From Lineus longissimus (taxonomy: Eukaryota; Nemertea; Pilidiophora; Heteronemertea; Lineidae), in the NCBI RefSeq assembly GCF_910592395.1, contig NC_088322.1:9107431-9171430 (forward strand): a stretch of DNA of 64,000 nt, in the 5' to 3' direction. This document shows, in pieces, positions 58,601-64,000 of this stretch (its first letter is position 1; each line of letters opens with the position of its first letter). The notes under the pieces were generated by a model. The model saw nothing but the letters and a program-made list of their open reading frames with translations. It did no database searches and was not told the origin of the DNA. A program made the translations under genes and the position numbers.

Positions 58601-61600
58601 CAATTCAATTCATCAGACATGGTCTTGTCCCGGCATTCATTATACCCGTTACATCGGGCAAGCTTATCAATGCAGCGGCCATTTGTGCATCGGAAGGAAT
58701 CTGGGTCGCAGGTGGGGAAATCTAAAAAGGGAAATAAGGGTATGTCTTATGCATGAAACACGGACATATCAAGTTGCCTTGTCGCCTTGTCGCCTGGGAT
58801 TTGAACCACCAACAGAATTAACGCTCTACAACTTGACATCTTCCAATGTAATTAGAACCCTCACAAGAATATCTTCATTCCTGCACCATCGTAGAGAGGA
58901 ATTTGCTACACAGGAACTTCCGCAGTGAACCAAGGGGCCTTTCAAGGTTGCCTTTGTAGCTTCAAACAAGACTGATTCTATCCTTCCCCGCTGTTCCTTT
59001 CCGTTGACAATTTTTAAATCAAGCCTTTACCCTGCAACAGAGGCTACCTACGTACATTTGCATAATTGCGACACTTAGGTATTAAGCAATTTAGATTCAG
59101 ATTCAGACACAGATCTTTAGATTGCCAATTGTTGAAATTGATGTGTTATTTGGAAAAAAGTCTGATACTAAAGGCAGTTGCAGCACGAAAAGTTCTTATA
59201 GTGCTGGCCTGTTAGAGGGACAACTTGGGTATGAGATATGTTGGTTTGTCATATGAAAATGGCTTCCAGTCAGACCATGACTTCTCCAGTCGGGACTACT
59301 GAAAACCCACTTAAAGTGCAATAAACCGTTTGCTCAAACAGAATGTATGCACAGTCCTGCCCTAATTCACAAATCATGTCAAAAACTGCCTCACAATACA
59401 AGCAAAGGTCATATACTAGAGTTCAGCTTTAGTGACATACCACATTTACATATTGTGGCACATTGTGGCGCGCAGGGGTATCATTTTCCTGGTCAGCTAA
59501 ATCCCACGCTCAAGATGCCCCTTTAAAGAGCCTAACAAGGCCCGAACAGCCCATTAGGGTCCTCTGCCCGACTGGTGCAGTATGCTGGAGAAAAACGTGC
59601 CACCTACCACAGCCTCTTTCGTCCGTTCCGTCATGGCAGTCATCGTCATAATCACATCGCCAATGCATGTTGATACAACGGCCATTGTCACAGACAAACG
59701 AGTATGGCGGACAGGTGCGGTCAGCTGGAAATAAATGTTGAAATCAGGTTACTCAATCATTTATACATTCGAATGATCGAGAATTGACAAATGTGAAAAC
59801 GTTGCTTTACACTTTAACAATTTTCCTCCGATGATCCCGCAAACAAATAAATTCACCACATGCGATAATCATTGCAGGTTACTGCAATAAGAAGCGCCTG
59901 TGTGCAGGCTTGACCAACTGACTCAGTCACTAAACACAGTGTGGAAGCACTTGATATATTCTTAATTATGTAGTAAAGCTGGCATCCATCGGGCAACAAA
60001 ATCACGACCCTCTAAGATCAGTACCCACTTTTGAAAAAGTCATTTCGACACCTCCAGATATACCTACCACAATAGTTAGCATTTTCTTCACTGTTGTCAC
60101 CACAATCGTTATCTCCATCACATACCGCCCCCTCCCACAAACATTGTCCATTTGCGCAAACAAAATTATCATAACCCTTTGAACAATTGTTCGCTTTTGG
60201 CACACACATCTTGCCGTTGTTCGCCAGGATCTTGTTCGAGTCGTCACATTTGCAACTGACGCCGCCATTTGCGTCTGGCAGGCAATGATCCGAGCACCCA
60301 CCATTGTGTTTGTCACAAGGTCCAGTGGTACCTGAAACCGGCAAATAGCAGTGAAAATGTATTTCAAAAGAAATATGAAATTTCTTATGAACCTGTAATA
60401 ATGAGGGCATCTGTAAAGCAAGAAATGAGAAATCACGAAATATAATAGAAATGAATTCTAGAAATGAAATAGAAATGGGTGTTTAGGCCATTCAACATAA
60501 GTTACTTGTTTATCATCACCACCCGTCCCGACTTTATGCTCAATGCAGTGAATGCATTGTTTGTCCATAGTATGTGCATGCGTGCATACAAGTGTGTATA
60601 CTGTATATTGGGCGAATGCTTGCAACAGGGGAGACTGCTAGCTGTCAGATTTAAGTTCATGGGCAAAAAATATCAAATATCAAATATCAAAGGCCCTTCC
60701 GCTCAATCATCGTCACCCAAACAAAATATCAAATATCAAAACCCCCCCCCCCCCCCCAATATCACAAGGTTGAATGATGATAAACAAGTAATTTATTTTG
60801 AATGGCCTTACAGAAAGTAGAATCAGCATAGTCTGCTTTTTACGCATCAGTAATAGACAGCTTCAGCCTGATTAAAACATGTGAACAATCGGGCCCACAG
60901 CAGGGTTCCATTCAGAAGCTCACATATGACTTAATGATGCATCAATGCTCTGATACCATCTGAGGTGTGGGAAGGGCATTGTATTTCTTGTACAAAATTC
61001 GCTTGTAGACTGCAGAAAAACCAACCACTTGAAAAGAAATGGGTACCAACTACAGGTATATTTCATTTGGCTCTGACGGCAGTATCATAATATGATGTCG
61101 AACTTACAGATTTGCCTCTCTTTTGTGAAGACTTGCACATCCATAGGCCGACTTGTCAGTCCGGACAACATTGTAACCTCATCTTCACCGTTGTGTTTCA
61201 AGGCACGGAAAATCCCCGCTGGAAAGAAGGAAAAAATATTGCACATACCTATCTAGCTAAGCAACAAAAACAAGAATACATCACTACCGCACACTCAGAT
61301 TTGGCACATCACTTAACTTCGATTCACACGGCTAGATATCGGAAAGCCCTCTCCAAGCCAGAGTTCCCCACCTAATCCTCCAAAGGAGAAGCGCCAATAA
61401 CAGGGCAATAGAAAAATCAAATCCAAGTGAGAATCATGGATAACGGGTGACGAACTTCTCGGCTCTGGCCTAGGCTGAGACATCACACCAAATAAGCCAA
61501 ATTGGCACCCAAACGTAGCAGCACATTCATCGAGCAGAGGACGTCACTTGAAGGCATTTTCACCTTAGTCAGCAACAGCACTGAGTTCCACCTTGCAAAG

Positions 61601-63587
61601 ATGCACACTCCCAGACTCAGACCAGCCTATGCCGGTCAAAAGCCATTACACCTTACCGTGGGTCCAGTCTGTCCAATACATGTAGTGTCCATGGATGGAC
61701 ACGGCAAAAGGATGTGCGGTCCACGACACGAGTGTCTCCCTCAGCGTACCATCCATGTTGGCTCTTTCAACGACATCCCTGACGAATAGAGGAAACCATC
61801 ATGAATACTTTTAAAGGAACACAACATGCCTTTACTGTTAAGTTACTGCGTCCTCCTAGCCTAGCGATGCTATGTCGGTTGGGTTGCTGCGCCAATTCCC
61901 CCCTGACAAAGTCATAAACCATTTGAGCTCAAGTGCCCTACACACAAGCAATTTCTGTTACATTGATCGACCTGCAATCATGATCACATGCAACTAAAAT
62001 CGCAGCGACCTGCTATAGATATCAAACCTAGCAATTACTAGTTTTACCGCGGACAACTATCGCCCATAACTGGCATATTCGGTTATATGAACCAGCATGA
62101 TCACAGACCTAAGGTACCATCGTGGTATCTCACAAACTGATTGACAGCTCACACAAGCAATTAGATTAGCTATTAATATTATTACTTACATCTTTGCATC
62201 TGCCCAATACATCTTTGGTAGTCCGATTTCTGGGTCGATGTCGAGCGACAGGCCATTCGGCCATCCAAGGTTTTCAGAAATCAAGACAGTGCGGGAGTTT
62301 CCTGCCATTGTCGCGCGTTCGATCTTTGGGTTCTTGCCCCAATCTGTCCAGTACATGTACCTACAAGAAAAAAGGGGGGTTTCATTTTTGATCACCTTGA
62401 GTTCACCCTTTTGCTACTGCACATATGGGCACCCCCGTGCCACAAGGAAAATGACTGGTTTGAAGAAAAATGTTGCCACTTGGCAGTAATTTGGGTCATA
62501 TCGAATAGCGATATGTAAGATGATTTTCATAATCAACTCCAAGCAGAATTTCATGATCAACTGTAAAATGAATATCATGATCAATTTGAACCTACCCTTT
62601 GCACGGATCCAATACAATAGCTCTTGGCGTCTCAACGCCAACTAATTGGACTGGTTGCCTTTTGTTTACATCCATTGAGTTTATCGCATGTAATTCCTTG
62701 TCTGTCCAGTAAATGCGATGTCCAACCCAGTCATAGGCGATGCCTTCTGGTGCTTTGATGACTGTAAATATAAAATAGGCCAAGAAATAGATCAAGACAA
62801 GCTGAGCAGAGTTGTGCTAAACTACATGGAATTTTGCTAAGTCTACGAAAAAACACAGCCCTTTTCCTTGTTTTAAAATGCCTTCTCAGCCATACAAGGA
62901 AGCTGTGCTGCATGAAAAAAGTATGATTACCCCTTATTTGGATAGCATGTCCTAAATTATGGACCCTGGGAGATACTATGGATGACAACCTTTCTGCAGT
63001 TTACACATCCCTGGTTTGGTGTCAGGACATCCTTCTTTATGCTACATGTACTTGAGCCTGGCGCAAGAGCGGACTTTTACTACATCACACAAGGCATGTG
63101 CTTGATAGCTCGAGATCAAGGCTTCCCAAAGGGCGACACATCCCTGGTTTGGTGTCAGGACATCCTTCTTTACGCTACATGTACTTGAGCCTGGCACTAA
63201 GCAGACTTTTACTAGAACACACCAGGCATGTGCTTGAAAGCTCGAGATCAAGGCTTCCCAAAGGGTGGCACAACCAGAGGTTCGTGCAGTGACCATCTCA
63301 ATCGCAATCGACAAAGACCTCTGCAATGTAGATTATTTACAAACCTGTCTTGTTTCCCTCATTCTTGAGCAACACTTCCACATTACCCAAGTTGCTGAGT
63401 GAGACTCGACTTATCGTTTTCTCTTTGAACTGCGTGAAGTAAAGCATGCGATTTTGAGCGTCGAAATCGAGGCCCACAGCGCCAGAAAGATCGTGAATGG
63501 GAGCAAATGGCCGTGAGGTGTCGTCCGTATCCAAACTGAGGCTGCGGATTTCCGTCTTCATGGCAAAGATGAGGAAATTTTCAATAT
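40388..63587 (-). CDS. LRP2: LRP2/megalin-like endocytic receptor, C-terminal half (38 exons, 5' end outside window)
   Basis: Thirty-eight exons with GT/AG sites and fully consistent phases give about 2,246 residues to a TGA at 40388-40390, with no frame break. Domain order: YWTD propeller (63587-61108), EGF plus 10 LDLa repeats (60331-55249), two calcium-type EGFs (54649-53821), YWTD propeller (53373-51381), EGF plus 11 LDLa repeats (51153-46595), two EGFs (46390-45938), YWTD propeller (45538-43223), two EGFs (42868-42318), membrane helix (41824-41665) and tail. The 10 and 11 LDLa counts equal clusters III and IV of LRP1/LRP2. Only two EGFs precede the membrane, and tail motifs ([28 protein letters not shown]) resemble megalin. 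Family members internalise lipoproteins, vitamin carriers and signalling ligands. A call of LRP1 is less likely. Confidence 0.9.
40998..41202 (-). CDS. LRP2: LRP2-like exon 37: cytoplasmic tail, first part
   Basis: It encodes [40 protein letters not shown] and [11 protein letters not shown]. The LPKLP and VxFxxGxxxDIG stretches resemble the megalin tail. Two in-frame acceptors, CTAG/TTTCAG and TTTCAG/CTTCC, lie 6 nt apart. Confidence 0.9.
41380..41656 (+). mobile_element. ~300-bp TTAA MITE, copy 2 (left end truncated)
   Basis: The interior and right end (GGATTCAAGAGGTTAA) match the family; the left terminal repeat is missing. The right TTAA occupies intron positions 9-12 after exon 36. Confidence 0.8.
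41665..41824 (-). CDS. LRP2: LRP2-like exon 36: EGF end and transmembrane helix
   Basis: It encodes [20 protein letters not shown], then a hydrophobic helix ([20 protein letters not shown]) and the stop-transfer HMKRK. This is the only membrane segment. The donor GA/GTAAGT is followed within 9 bp by a MITE end. Confidence 0.95.
41930..42110. mobile_element. SINE-like sequence
   Basis: It has a B-box-like GGGCTCGACTCTCGG, followed by AAGCAAGGCACTCGACC and CCACCCAGGTGTATAAATGG, an arrangement seen in invertebrate tRNA-derived SINEs. It lies in LRP2 intron 35. Confidence 0.45.
42318..42431 (-). CDS. LRP2: LRP2-like exon 35: juxtamembrane EGF, first part
   Basis: It encodes [20 protein letters not shown] and SCKCPKG. 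The EGF is completed in the next exon by YKGDRCE. Confidence 0.92.
42752..42868 (-). CDS. LRP2: LRP2-like exon 34: EGF-like
   Basis: It encodes [20 protein letters not shown] and [13 protein letters not shown]. Donor CAG/GTAAAT. Confidence 0.9.
43223..43402 (-). CDS. LRP2: LRP2-like exon 33: propeller end
   Basis: It encodes [20 protein letters not shown] and [20 protein letters not shown]. The box reads YWVS. Confidence 0.93.
43814..44120 (+). mobile_element. ~300-bp TTAA MITE, copy 3
   Basis: It runs from TTAACCTCTTGAATCCC to the inverse GGATTCAGGAGGTTAA. It is full length and ends 19 bp from the exon 32 donor. Confidence 0.88.
44139..44362 (-). CDS. LRP2: LRP2-like exon 32: YWTD repeats
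   Basis: It encodes [20 protein letters not shown] and [20 protein letters not shown]. Inverted MITE copies flank the exon on both sides. Its length of 224 is not a multiple of three. Confidence 0.93.
44590..44894 (-). mobile_element. ~300-bp TTAA MITE, copy 4 (reverse)
   Basis: It starts CACCTCTGAATCCCAAAAC (flank mutated) and ends GATTCAAGAGGTTAA. It lies on the other side of exon 32 from copy 3 in opposite orientation. Confidence 0.85.
44947..45081 (-). CDS. LRP2: LRP2-like exon 31: YWTD repeat
   Basis: It encodes [20 protein letters not shown] and [12 protein letters not shown]. The YWTD box reads FWTD. Confidence 0.93.
45247..45538 (-). CDS. LRP2: LRP2-like exon 30: YWTD propeller start
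   Basis: It encodes [37 protein letters not shown] and [13 protein letters not shown]. The box reads YWSD. Donor AAA/GTACGT. Confidence 0.93.
45938..46066 (-). CDS. LRP2: LRP2-like exon 29: calcium-binding EGF
   Basis: It encodes [20 protein letters not shown] and [15 protein letters not shown]. Confidence 0.93.
46241..46390 (-). CDS. LRP2: LRP2-like exon 28: EGF
   Basis: It encodes [20 protein letters not shown] and [19 protein letters not shown]. Confidence 0.92.
46595..46726 (-). CDS. LRP2: LRP2-like exon 27: LDLa 11
   Basis: It encodes [20 protein letters not shown] and [10 protein letters not shown], closing the 11-repeat cluster. Confidence 0.93.
46839..46960 (+). mobile_element. tRNA-derived SINE-like fragment
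   Basis: It has an A-box-like TGGCTGTCGGAGTAGTGCAG and a B box GAGTTCGATTCCCGG, followed by a TTTCCTCCTAC tail seen in many invertebrate SINEs. It lies in LRP2 intron 26. Confidence 0.5.
47011..47215 (-). CDS. LRP2: LRP2-like exon 26: second half of LDLa 9 and LDLa 10
   Basis: It encodes [20 protein letters not shown] and [20 protein letters not shown]. It enters in phase 0 from exon 25 and leaves in phase 1. Confidence 0.94.
47216..48000. repeat. Duplicated intron/acceptor segment around LRP2 exon 25
   Basis: About 90 bp at 47205-47300 (the acceptor of exon 26 and adjacent intron, including GGTCCAGTTGTTGACACCTT) recurs in diverged form at 47893-47995 on the other side of exon 25, again with a CCAG acceptor followed by a few bases resembling the exon 26 start. 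Confidence 0.6.
47663..47838 (-). CDS. LRP2: LRP2-like exon 25: LDLa 8 and the first half of LDLa 9
   Basis: It encodes [20 protein letters not shown] and then [13 protein letters not shown]. The exon ends in phase 0 in the middle of a repeat, breaking the one-repeat-per-exon rule of the cluster. Confidence 0.93.
48293..48415 (-). CDS. LRP2: LRP2-like exon 24: LDLa 7
   Basis: It encodes [20 protein letters not shown] and [10 protein letters not shown]. It has an adjacent Cys pair (FCCD) where one Cys is normal; the extra Cys is unusual. Confidence 0.93.
48721..48966 (-). CDS. LRP2: LRP2-like exon 23: LDLa 5 and 6
   Basis: It encodes [20 protein letters not shown] and [20 protein letters not shown]. 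Donor GCG/GTAAGC. Confidence 0.94.
49317..49439 (-). CDS. LRP2: LRP2-like exon 22: LDLa 4
   Basis: It encodes [20 protein letters not shown] and [12 protein letters not shown]. Confidence 0.95.
49630..49740 (-). mobile_element. TTAA MITE fragment, copy 5 (reverse, truncated)
   Basis: The start TGACCTCTTCAATCCCAAAA and CCCGGGATCCCAGGGTGG match one end of the family; the rest is absent after about 110 bp. Confidence 0.75.
49854..50099 (-). CDS. LRP2: LRP2-like exon 21: LDLa 2 and 3
   Basis: It encodes [20 protein letters not shown] and [20 protein letters not shown], each followed by CGDxSDE. Symmetric phase-1 exon. Confidence 0.94.
50281..50579 (+). mobile_element. ~300-bp TTAA MITE, copy 6
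   Basis: It runs from TAACCTCTTGAATCC to GGGATTCAAGAGGTTAA with the full interior. Confidence 0.87.
50751..50831. repeat. Near-perfect palindrome derived from the MITE end
   Basis: Two 31-bp arms (beginning TCCCAAAACTTGAAAATCC) are exact inverse copies separated by 5 bases. The sequence is the terminal ~35 bp of the MITE family joined to its own inverse. Confidence 0.85.
50905..51153 (-). CDS. LRP2: LRP2-like exon 20: EGF plus LDLa 1 of the 11-repeat cluster
   Basis: It encodes [20 protein letters not shown] (EGF) and [20 protein letters not shown] (LDLa). It has the same EGF+LDLa exon design as exon 6. Confidence 0.95.
51381..51604 (-). CDS. LRP2: LRP2-like exon 19: YWTD repeat, propeller end
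   Basis: It encodes [39 protein letters not shown] and [14 protein letters not shown]. Donor GATA/GTAAGT. Confidence 0.94.
52004..52174 (-). CDS. LRP2: LRP2-like exon 18: YWTD repeats
   Basis: It encodes [20 protein letters not shown] and [20 protein letters not shown]. Its length (171) equals exon 3 of the previous propeller, reflecting the shared ancestry of the propellers. Confidence 0.95.
52387..52515 (-). CDS. LRP2: LRP2-like exon 17: YWTD repeat
   Basis: It encodes [20 protein letters not shown] and [15 protein letters not shown]. The acceptor CTTTTCAG is in phase 2. Confidence 0.94.
52812..53070 (+). mobile_element. ~260-bp TTAA MITE, copy 7 (internal deletion)
   Basis: TTAACCTCTTGAATCCC at the left and AGAGGTTAA at the right. 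It lacks part of the left interior (the CCAGTCGGTCA palindrome region is shortened). It ends 45 bp from the exon 16 donor. Confidence 0.85.
53115..53373 (-). CDS. LRP2: LRP2-like exon 16: YWTD propeller start
   Basis: It encodes [36 protein letters not shown] and [11 protein letters not shown]. Donor AAG/GTTAGT. A MITE ends 45 bp into the following intron. Confidence 0.93.
53821..53952 (-). CDS. LRP2: LRP2-like exon 15: calcium-binding EGF
   Basis: It encodes [20 protein letters not shown] and [18 protein letters not shown]. The donor GATA/GTAGGG is less than consensus but is in phase. Confidence 0.92.
54409..54477 (-). other. tRNA-like sequence
   Basis: The minus strand has the A box TAGCCTAGTGGTTATCACC and B box GGGTTCGATCCCGGG at tRNA spacing. 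Acceptor and T stems do not pair cleanly, so it is probably a tRNA pseudogene or SINE head. LRP2 intron 14. Confidence 0.5.
54524..54649 (-). CDS. LRP2: LRP2-like exon 14: calcium-binding EGF
   Basis: It encodes [19 protein letters not shown] and [11 protein letters not shown]. The D-x-D-E-C start and C-x-C are typical of EGF-CA. Confidence 0.93.
55113..55213. repeat. Two-copy ~50-bp tandem repeat
   Basis: GATTTGAAATAGCTAGGCC through GATTTGAGCCAGC is present twice head to tail, nearly identical. Confidence 0.85.
55249..55371 (-). CDS. LRP2: LRP2-like exon 13: LDLa 10
   Basis: It encodes [20 protein letters not shown] and [10 protein letters not shown], the last repeat of this cluster. Confidence 0.94.
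55658..55783 (-). CDS. LRP2: LRP2-like exon 12: LDLa 9
   Basis: It encodes [20 protein letters not shown] and [12 protein letters not shown]. Donor GCC/GTAAGT. Confidence 0.94.
56211..56527 (+). mobile_element. ~300-bp TTAA MITE, copy 8
   Basis: Left TTAACCTCTTGAATCCC, right GGGATTCAAGAGGCTAA. Full interior, with a short tandem slip (CCACCCTCGGA repeated) near the right end. Confidence 0.87.
56664..56903 (-). CDS. LRP2: LRP2-like exon 11: LDLa 7 and 8
   Basis: It encodes [20 protein letters not shown] and [20 protein letters not shown]. Two repeats in one symmetric phase-1 exon. In repeat 7 the Asp-Gly-Ser-Asp-Glu box reads GGEDE. Confidence 0.93.
57237..57540. repeat. Tandem repeat, ~60-bp unit, five copies
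   Basis: ACATTGCCGTTGTGTAGACT followed by GATATACAAATACTATGAAT and ACCAAGTTTAAACAAAT recurs five times. The copies are highly similar, so the array is young. It lies in LRP2 intron 10. Confidence 0.9.
57592..57723 (-). CDS. LRP2: LRP2-like exon 10: LDLa 6
   Basis: It encodes [20 protein letters not shown] and [13 protein letters not shown]. Acceptor CTTACAG, donor GCA/GTAAGT. Confidence 0.94.
57856..57998. repeat. Pentanucleotide microsatellite (GAGGA)n-(GAGCA)n-(GAGTA)n
   Basis: About 20 GAGGA units pass into GAGCA units and then GAGTA units. This directional change suggests point mutations spread by slippage. The open frames over it are artefacts. LRP2 intron 9. Confidence 0.95.
58010..58065 (-). 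pseudogene. Relic half-exon of an LDLa repeat with a dead donor
   Basis: On the minus strand, an intact acceptor (TTCTTTTCAG) leads to a frame reading [16 protein letters not shown], the second half of an LDLa repeat closely related to the end of exon 9. Where exon 9 has GCC/GTGAGTTTTCTC the relic has GCC/ATTAGTTTTCTC, so the donor is lost. Confidence 0.75.
58108..58350 (-). CDS. LRP2: LRP2-like exon 9: LDLa 4 and 5
   Basis: It encodes [20 protein letters not shown] and [20 protein letters not shown], two complete repeats. The donor GCC/GTGAGT has a decayed copy about 100 bp downstream (see 58010-58065). Confidence 0.94.
58425..58546. repeat. Tandem repeat, ~21-bp unit
   Basis: TATACTGTAAACTCTACAAG recurs about five times with a period of about 21 bp in LRP2 intron 8. 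Confidence 0.85.
58596..58721 (-). CDS. LRP2: LRP2-like exon 8: LDLa 3
   Basis: It encodes [20 protein letters not shown] and [12 protein letters not shown]. The spacing before the terminal SDE is one residue longer than usual. Symmetric phase-1 exon. Confidence 0.92.
59608..59724 (-). CDS. LRP2: LRP2-like exon 7: LDLa 2
   Basis: It encodes [20 protein letters not shown] and [10 protein letters not shown], a single-repeat symmetric phase-1 exon. Confidence 0.94.
60068..60331 (-). CDS. LRP2: LRP2-like exon 6: EGF plus LDLa 1 of the 10-repeat cluster
   Basis: It encodes [20 protein letters not shown] (EGF) and [20 protein letters not shown] (LDLa). The calcium-cage residues [10 protein letters not shown] are present. 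Phase 1 at both ends. Confidence 0.94.
60664..60760. repeat. ATATCAA simple repeat and C homopolymer
   Basis: AAATATCAAATATCAAA occurs twice, the second time followed by a run of about 15 C residues. Confidence 0.8.
61108..61218 (-). CDS. LRP2: LRP2-like exon 5: end of propeller
   Basis: It encodes [19 protein letters not shown] and [14 protein letters not shown], the last blade. The exon leaves in phase 1 into the EGF-LDLa exon. Confidence 0.92.
61657..61778 (-). CDS. LRP2: LRP2-like exon 4: YWTD repeat
   Basis: It encodes [18 protein letters not shown] and [19 protein letters not shown]. Acceptor TCGTCAG, donor ACG/GTAAGG. Confidence 0.94.
62190..62360 (-). CDS. LRP2: LRP2-like exon 3: YWTD repeats
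   Basis: It encodes [20 protein letters not shown] and [15 protein letters not shown]. These are YWTD and the usual LGWPNGL turn. The donor is GAT/GTAAGT. Confidence 0.95.
62596..62761 (-). CDS. LRP2: LRP2-like exon 2: YWTD repeat
   Basis: It encodes [20 protein letters not shown] and [10 protein letters not shown], with a canonical YWTD box. The phase joins exons 1 and 3. Confidence 0.93.
63003..63272. repeat. Two-copy ~133-bp tandem duplication
   Basis: The block from CACATCCCTGGTTTGGTG to AAGGCTTCCCAAAGGG is present twice head to tail with a few differences, in LRP2 intron 1. Confidence 0.9.
63345..63587 (-). CDS. LRP2: LRP2-like exon 1 in window: YWTD repeats
   Basis: It encodes [20 protein letters not shown] and [15 protein letters not shown]. 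This is the start of a beta-propeller. The acceptor is TTTCAG and the donor CAG/GTTTGT. Upstream exons lie beyond the window or were not recognised. Confidence 0.9.
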
Positions 63588-64000
63588 CTGAAATTCGTTT
63601 AAACAAGGTGCGATCAAGTTATGGCCTATTTCATTTAGAATCCAAATCAATATTTATAAATCTTCTAAAGAAGAAAAGTGAAACTCTGGCTAACTAGCCA
63701 TGCGATATAATTGCCAACTGTAGTTTCAGCAGCAGGGGTTCAGTAGGCCTATACGTCAGAATCCTGCATTCTGAACTATCTGAGGCACTCTGTCAGTAGC
63801 CTTGGCGTAGAAGCCAAGAAGAAATTCTTACCATTTATCGATATATCATGCACCTCTGGTTATGGTGCACCTAACCCAAGTCGATCAAAATCTGCCATGT
63901 GTATACACTATGTGTATAATGGTATATATCAAAACCAACATTTGGCGGATCATTTTTCGATAGCACAGACCTCACTTTCTGTGGTCGTTGCGCTGCTAAT
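63588..64000. other. LRP2-like gene, upstream intron, no exon recognised
   Basis: A donor-like ATG/GTAAGA on the minus strand ends at 63833, but every frame upstream of it is soon closed. No EGF or LDLa match was seen. Confidence 0.4.

Noticed and set aside
40388-63587. Assignment to LRP1
   Set aside because: LRP1 has six EGF repeats before the membrane and two NPxY motifs in a different tail. Here there are two EGFs and megalin-like tail motifs.
63833-64000. Another LRP2 exon ending at a good donor ATG/GTAAGA
   Set aside because: All three frames upstream close quickly and no cysteine-rich or YWTD pattern is visible.

Overview
This is eukaryotic, intron-rich genomic DNA. The repeat load, the very frequent palindromes TACATGTA and TAGGCCTA, and the two protein families found suggest a marine invertebrate (echinoderm, hemichordate, amphioxus or mollusc-like). 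The phylum is an inference and not proven.

Two multi-exon genes converge tail to tail. (1) On the + strand, 11860-29017, lies most of a class I cyclic nucleotide phosphodiesterase of the PDE1 (calcium/calmodulin-dependent) family. Twelve exon positions were placed with matching splice phases; they encode about 531 residues from the PDE1 N-terminal domain to the stop codon. The exon that should carry the calmodulin-binding segment was not found. One 102-nt catalytic-domain exon is present twice in tandem (22878-22979 and 23043-23144). Two weaker candidate 5' exons lie at 1451-1729 and 7479-7857. (2) On the - strand, from beyond the right edge to 40388, lies the C-terminal half of a giant LDL-receptor-family protein. 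It has 38 exons in perfect phase and an open frame of about 2,246 residues. The order is YWTD propeller, EGF, 10 LDLa repeats, 2 EGF, YWTD propeller, EGF, 11 LDLa repeats, 2 EGF, YWTD propeller, 2 EGF, one membrane helix and a cytoplasmic tail with one FxNPxY-type motif. Domain order and tail motifs match LRP2/megalin better than LRP1.

Layout: 1-7.4 kb is mostly without recognisable genes, apart from the 3' stub of a non-LTR retrotransposon at 6.5-6.7 kb. 7.4-29 kb is the PDE1 locus. Its long first intron holds an 84-bp satellite interrupted by a broken reverse transcriptase (13.6-16.1 kb). Two other introns each hold an ~830-bp foldback element with TTAA flanks, ~200-bp terminal inverted repeats and tRNA-like modules; the two copies are in opposite orientation. 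29-40.4 kb is intergenic/3' UTR with tandem repeats and a second RT fragment. 40.4-64 kb is the LRP2-like gene, whose introns hold at least eight copies or pieces of one ~300-bp TTAA-flanked MITE (a ninth lies just past the 3' end), tRNA-like/SINE pieces, simple repeats and relics of duplicated exons.

The two genes have no obvious joint function: PDE1 hydrolyses cAMP/cGMP in the cytosol, and megalin is an endocytic receptor at the cell surface. The most noteworthy signals are the tandem alternative exon pair in PDE1, the tRNA-carrying foldback elements that bracket the PDE1 catalytic exons in inverted orientation, and the MITE nest placed close to LRP2 splice donors.
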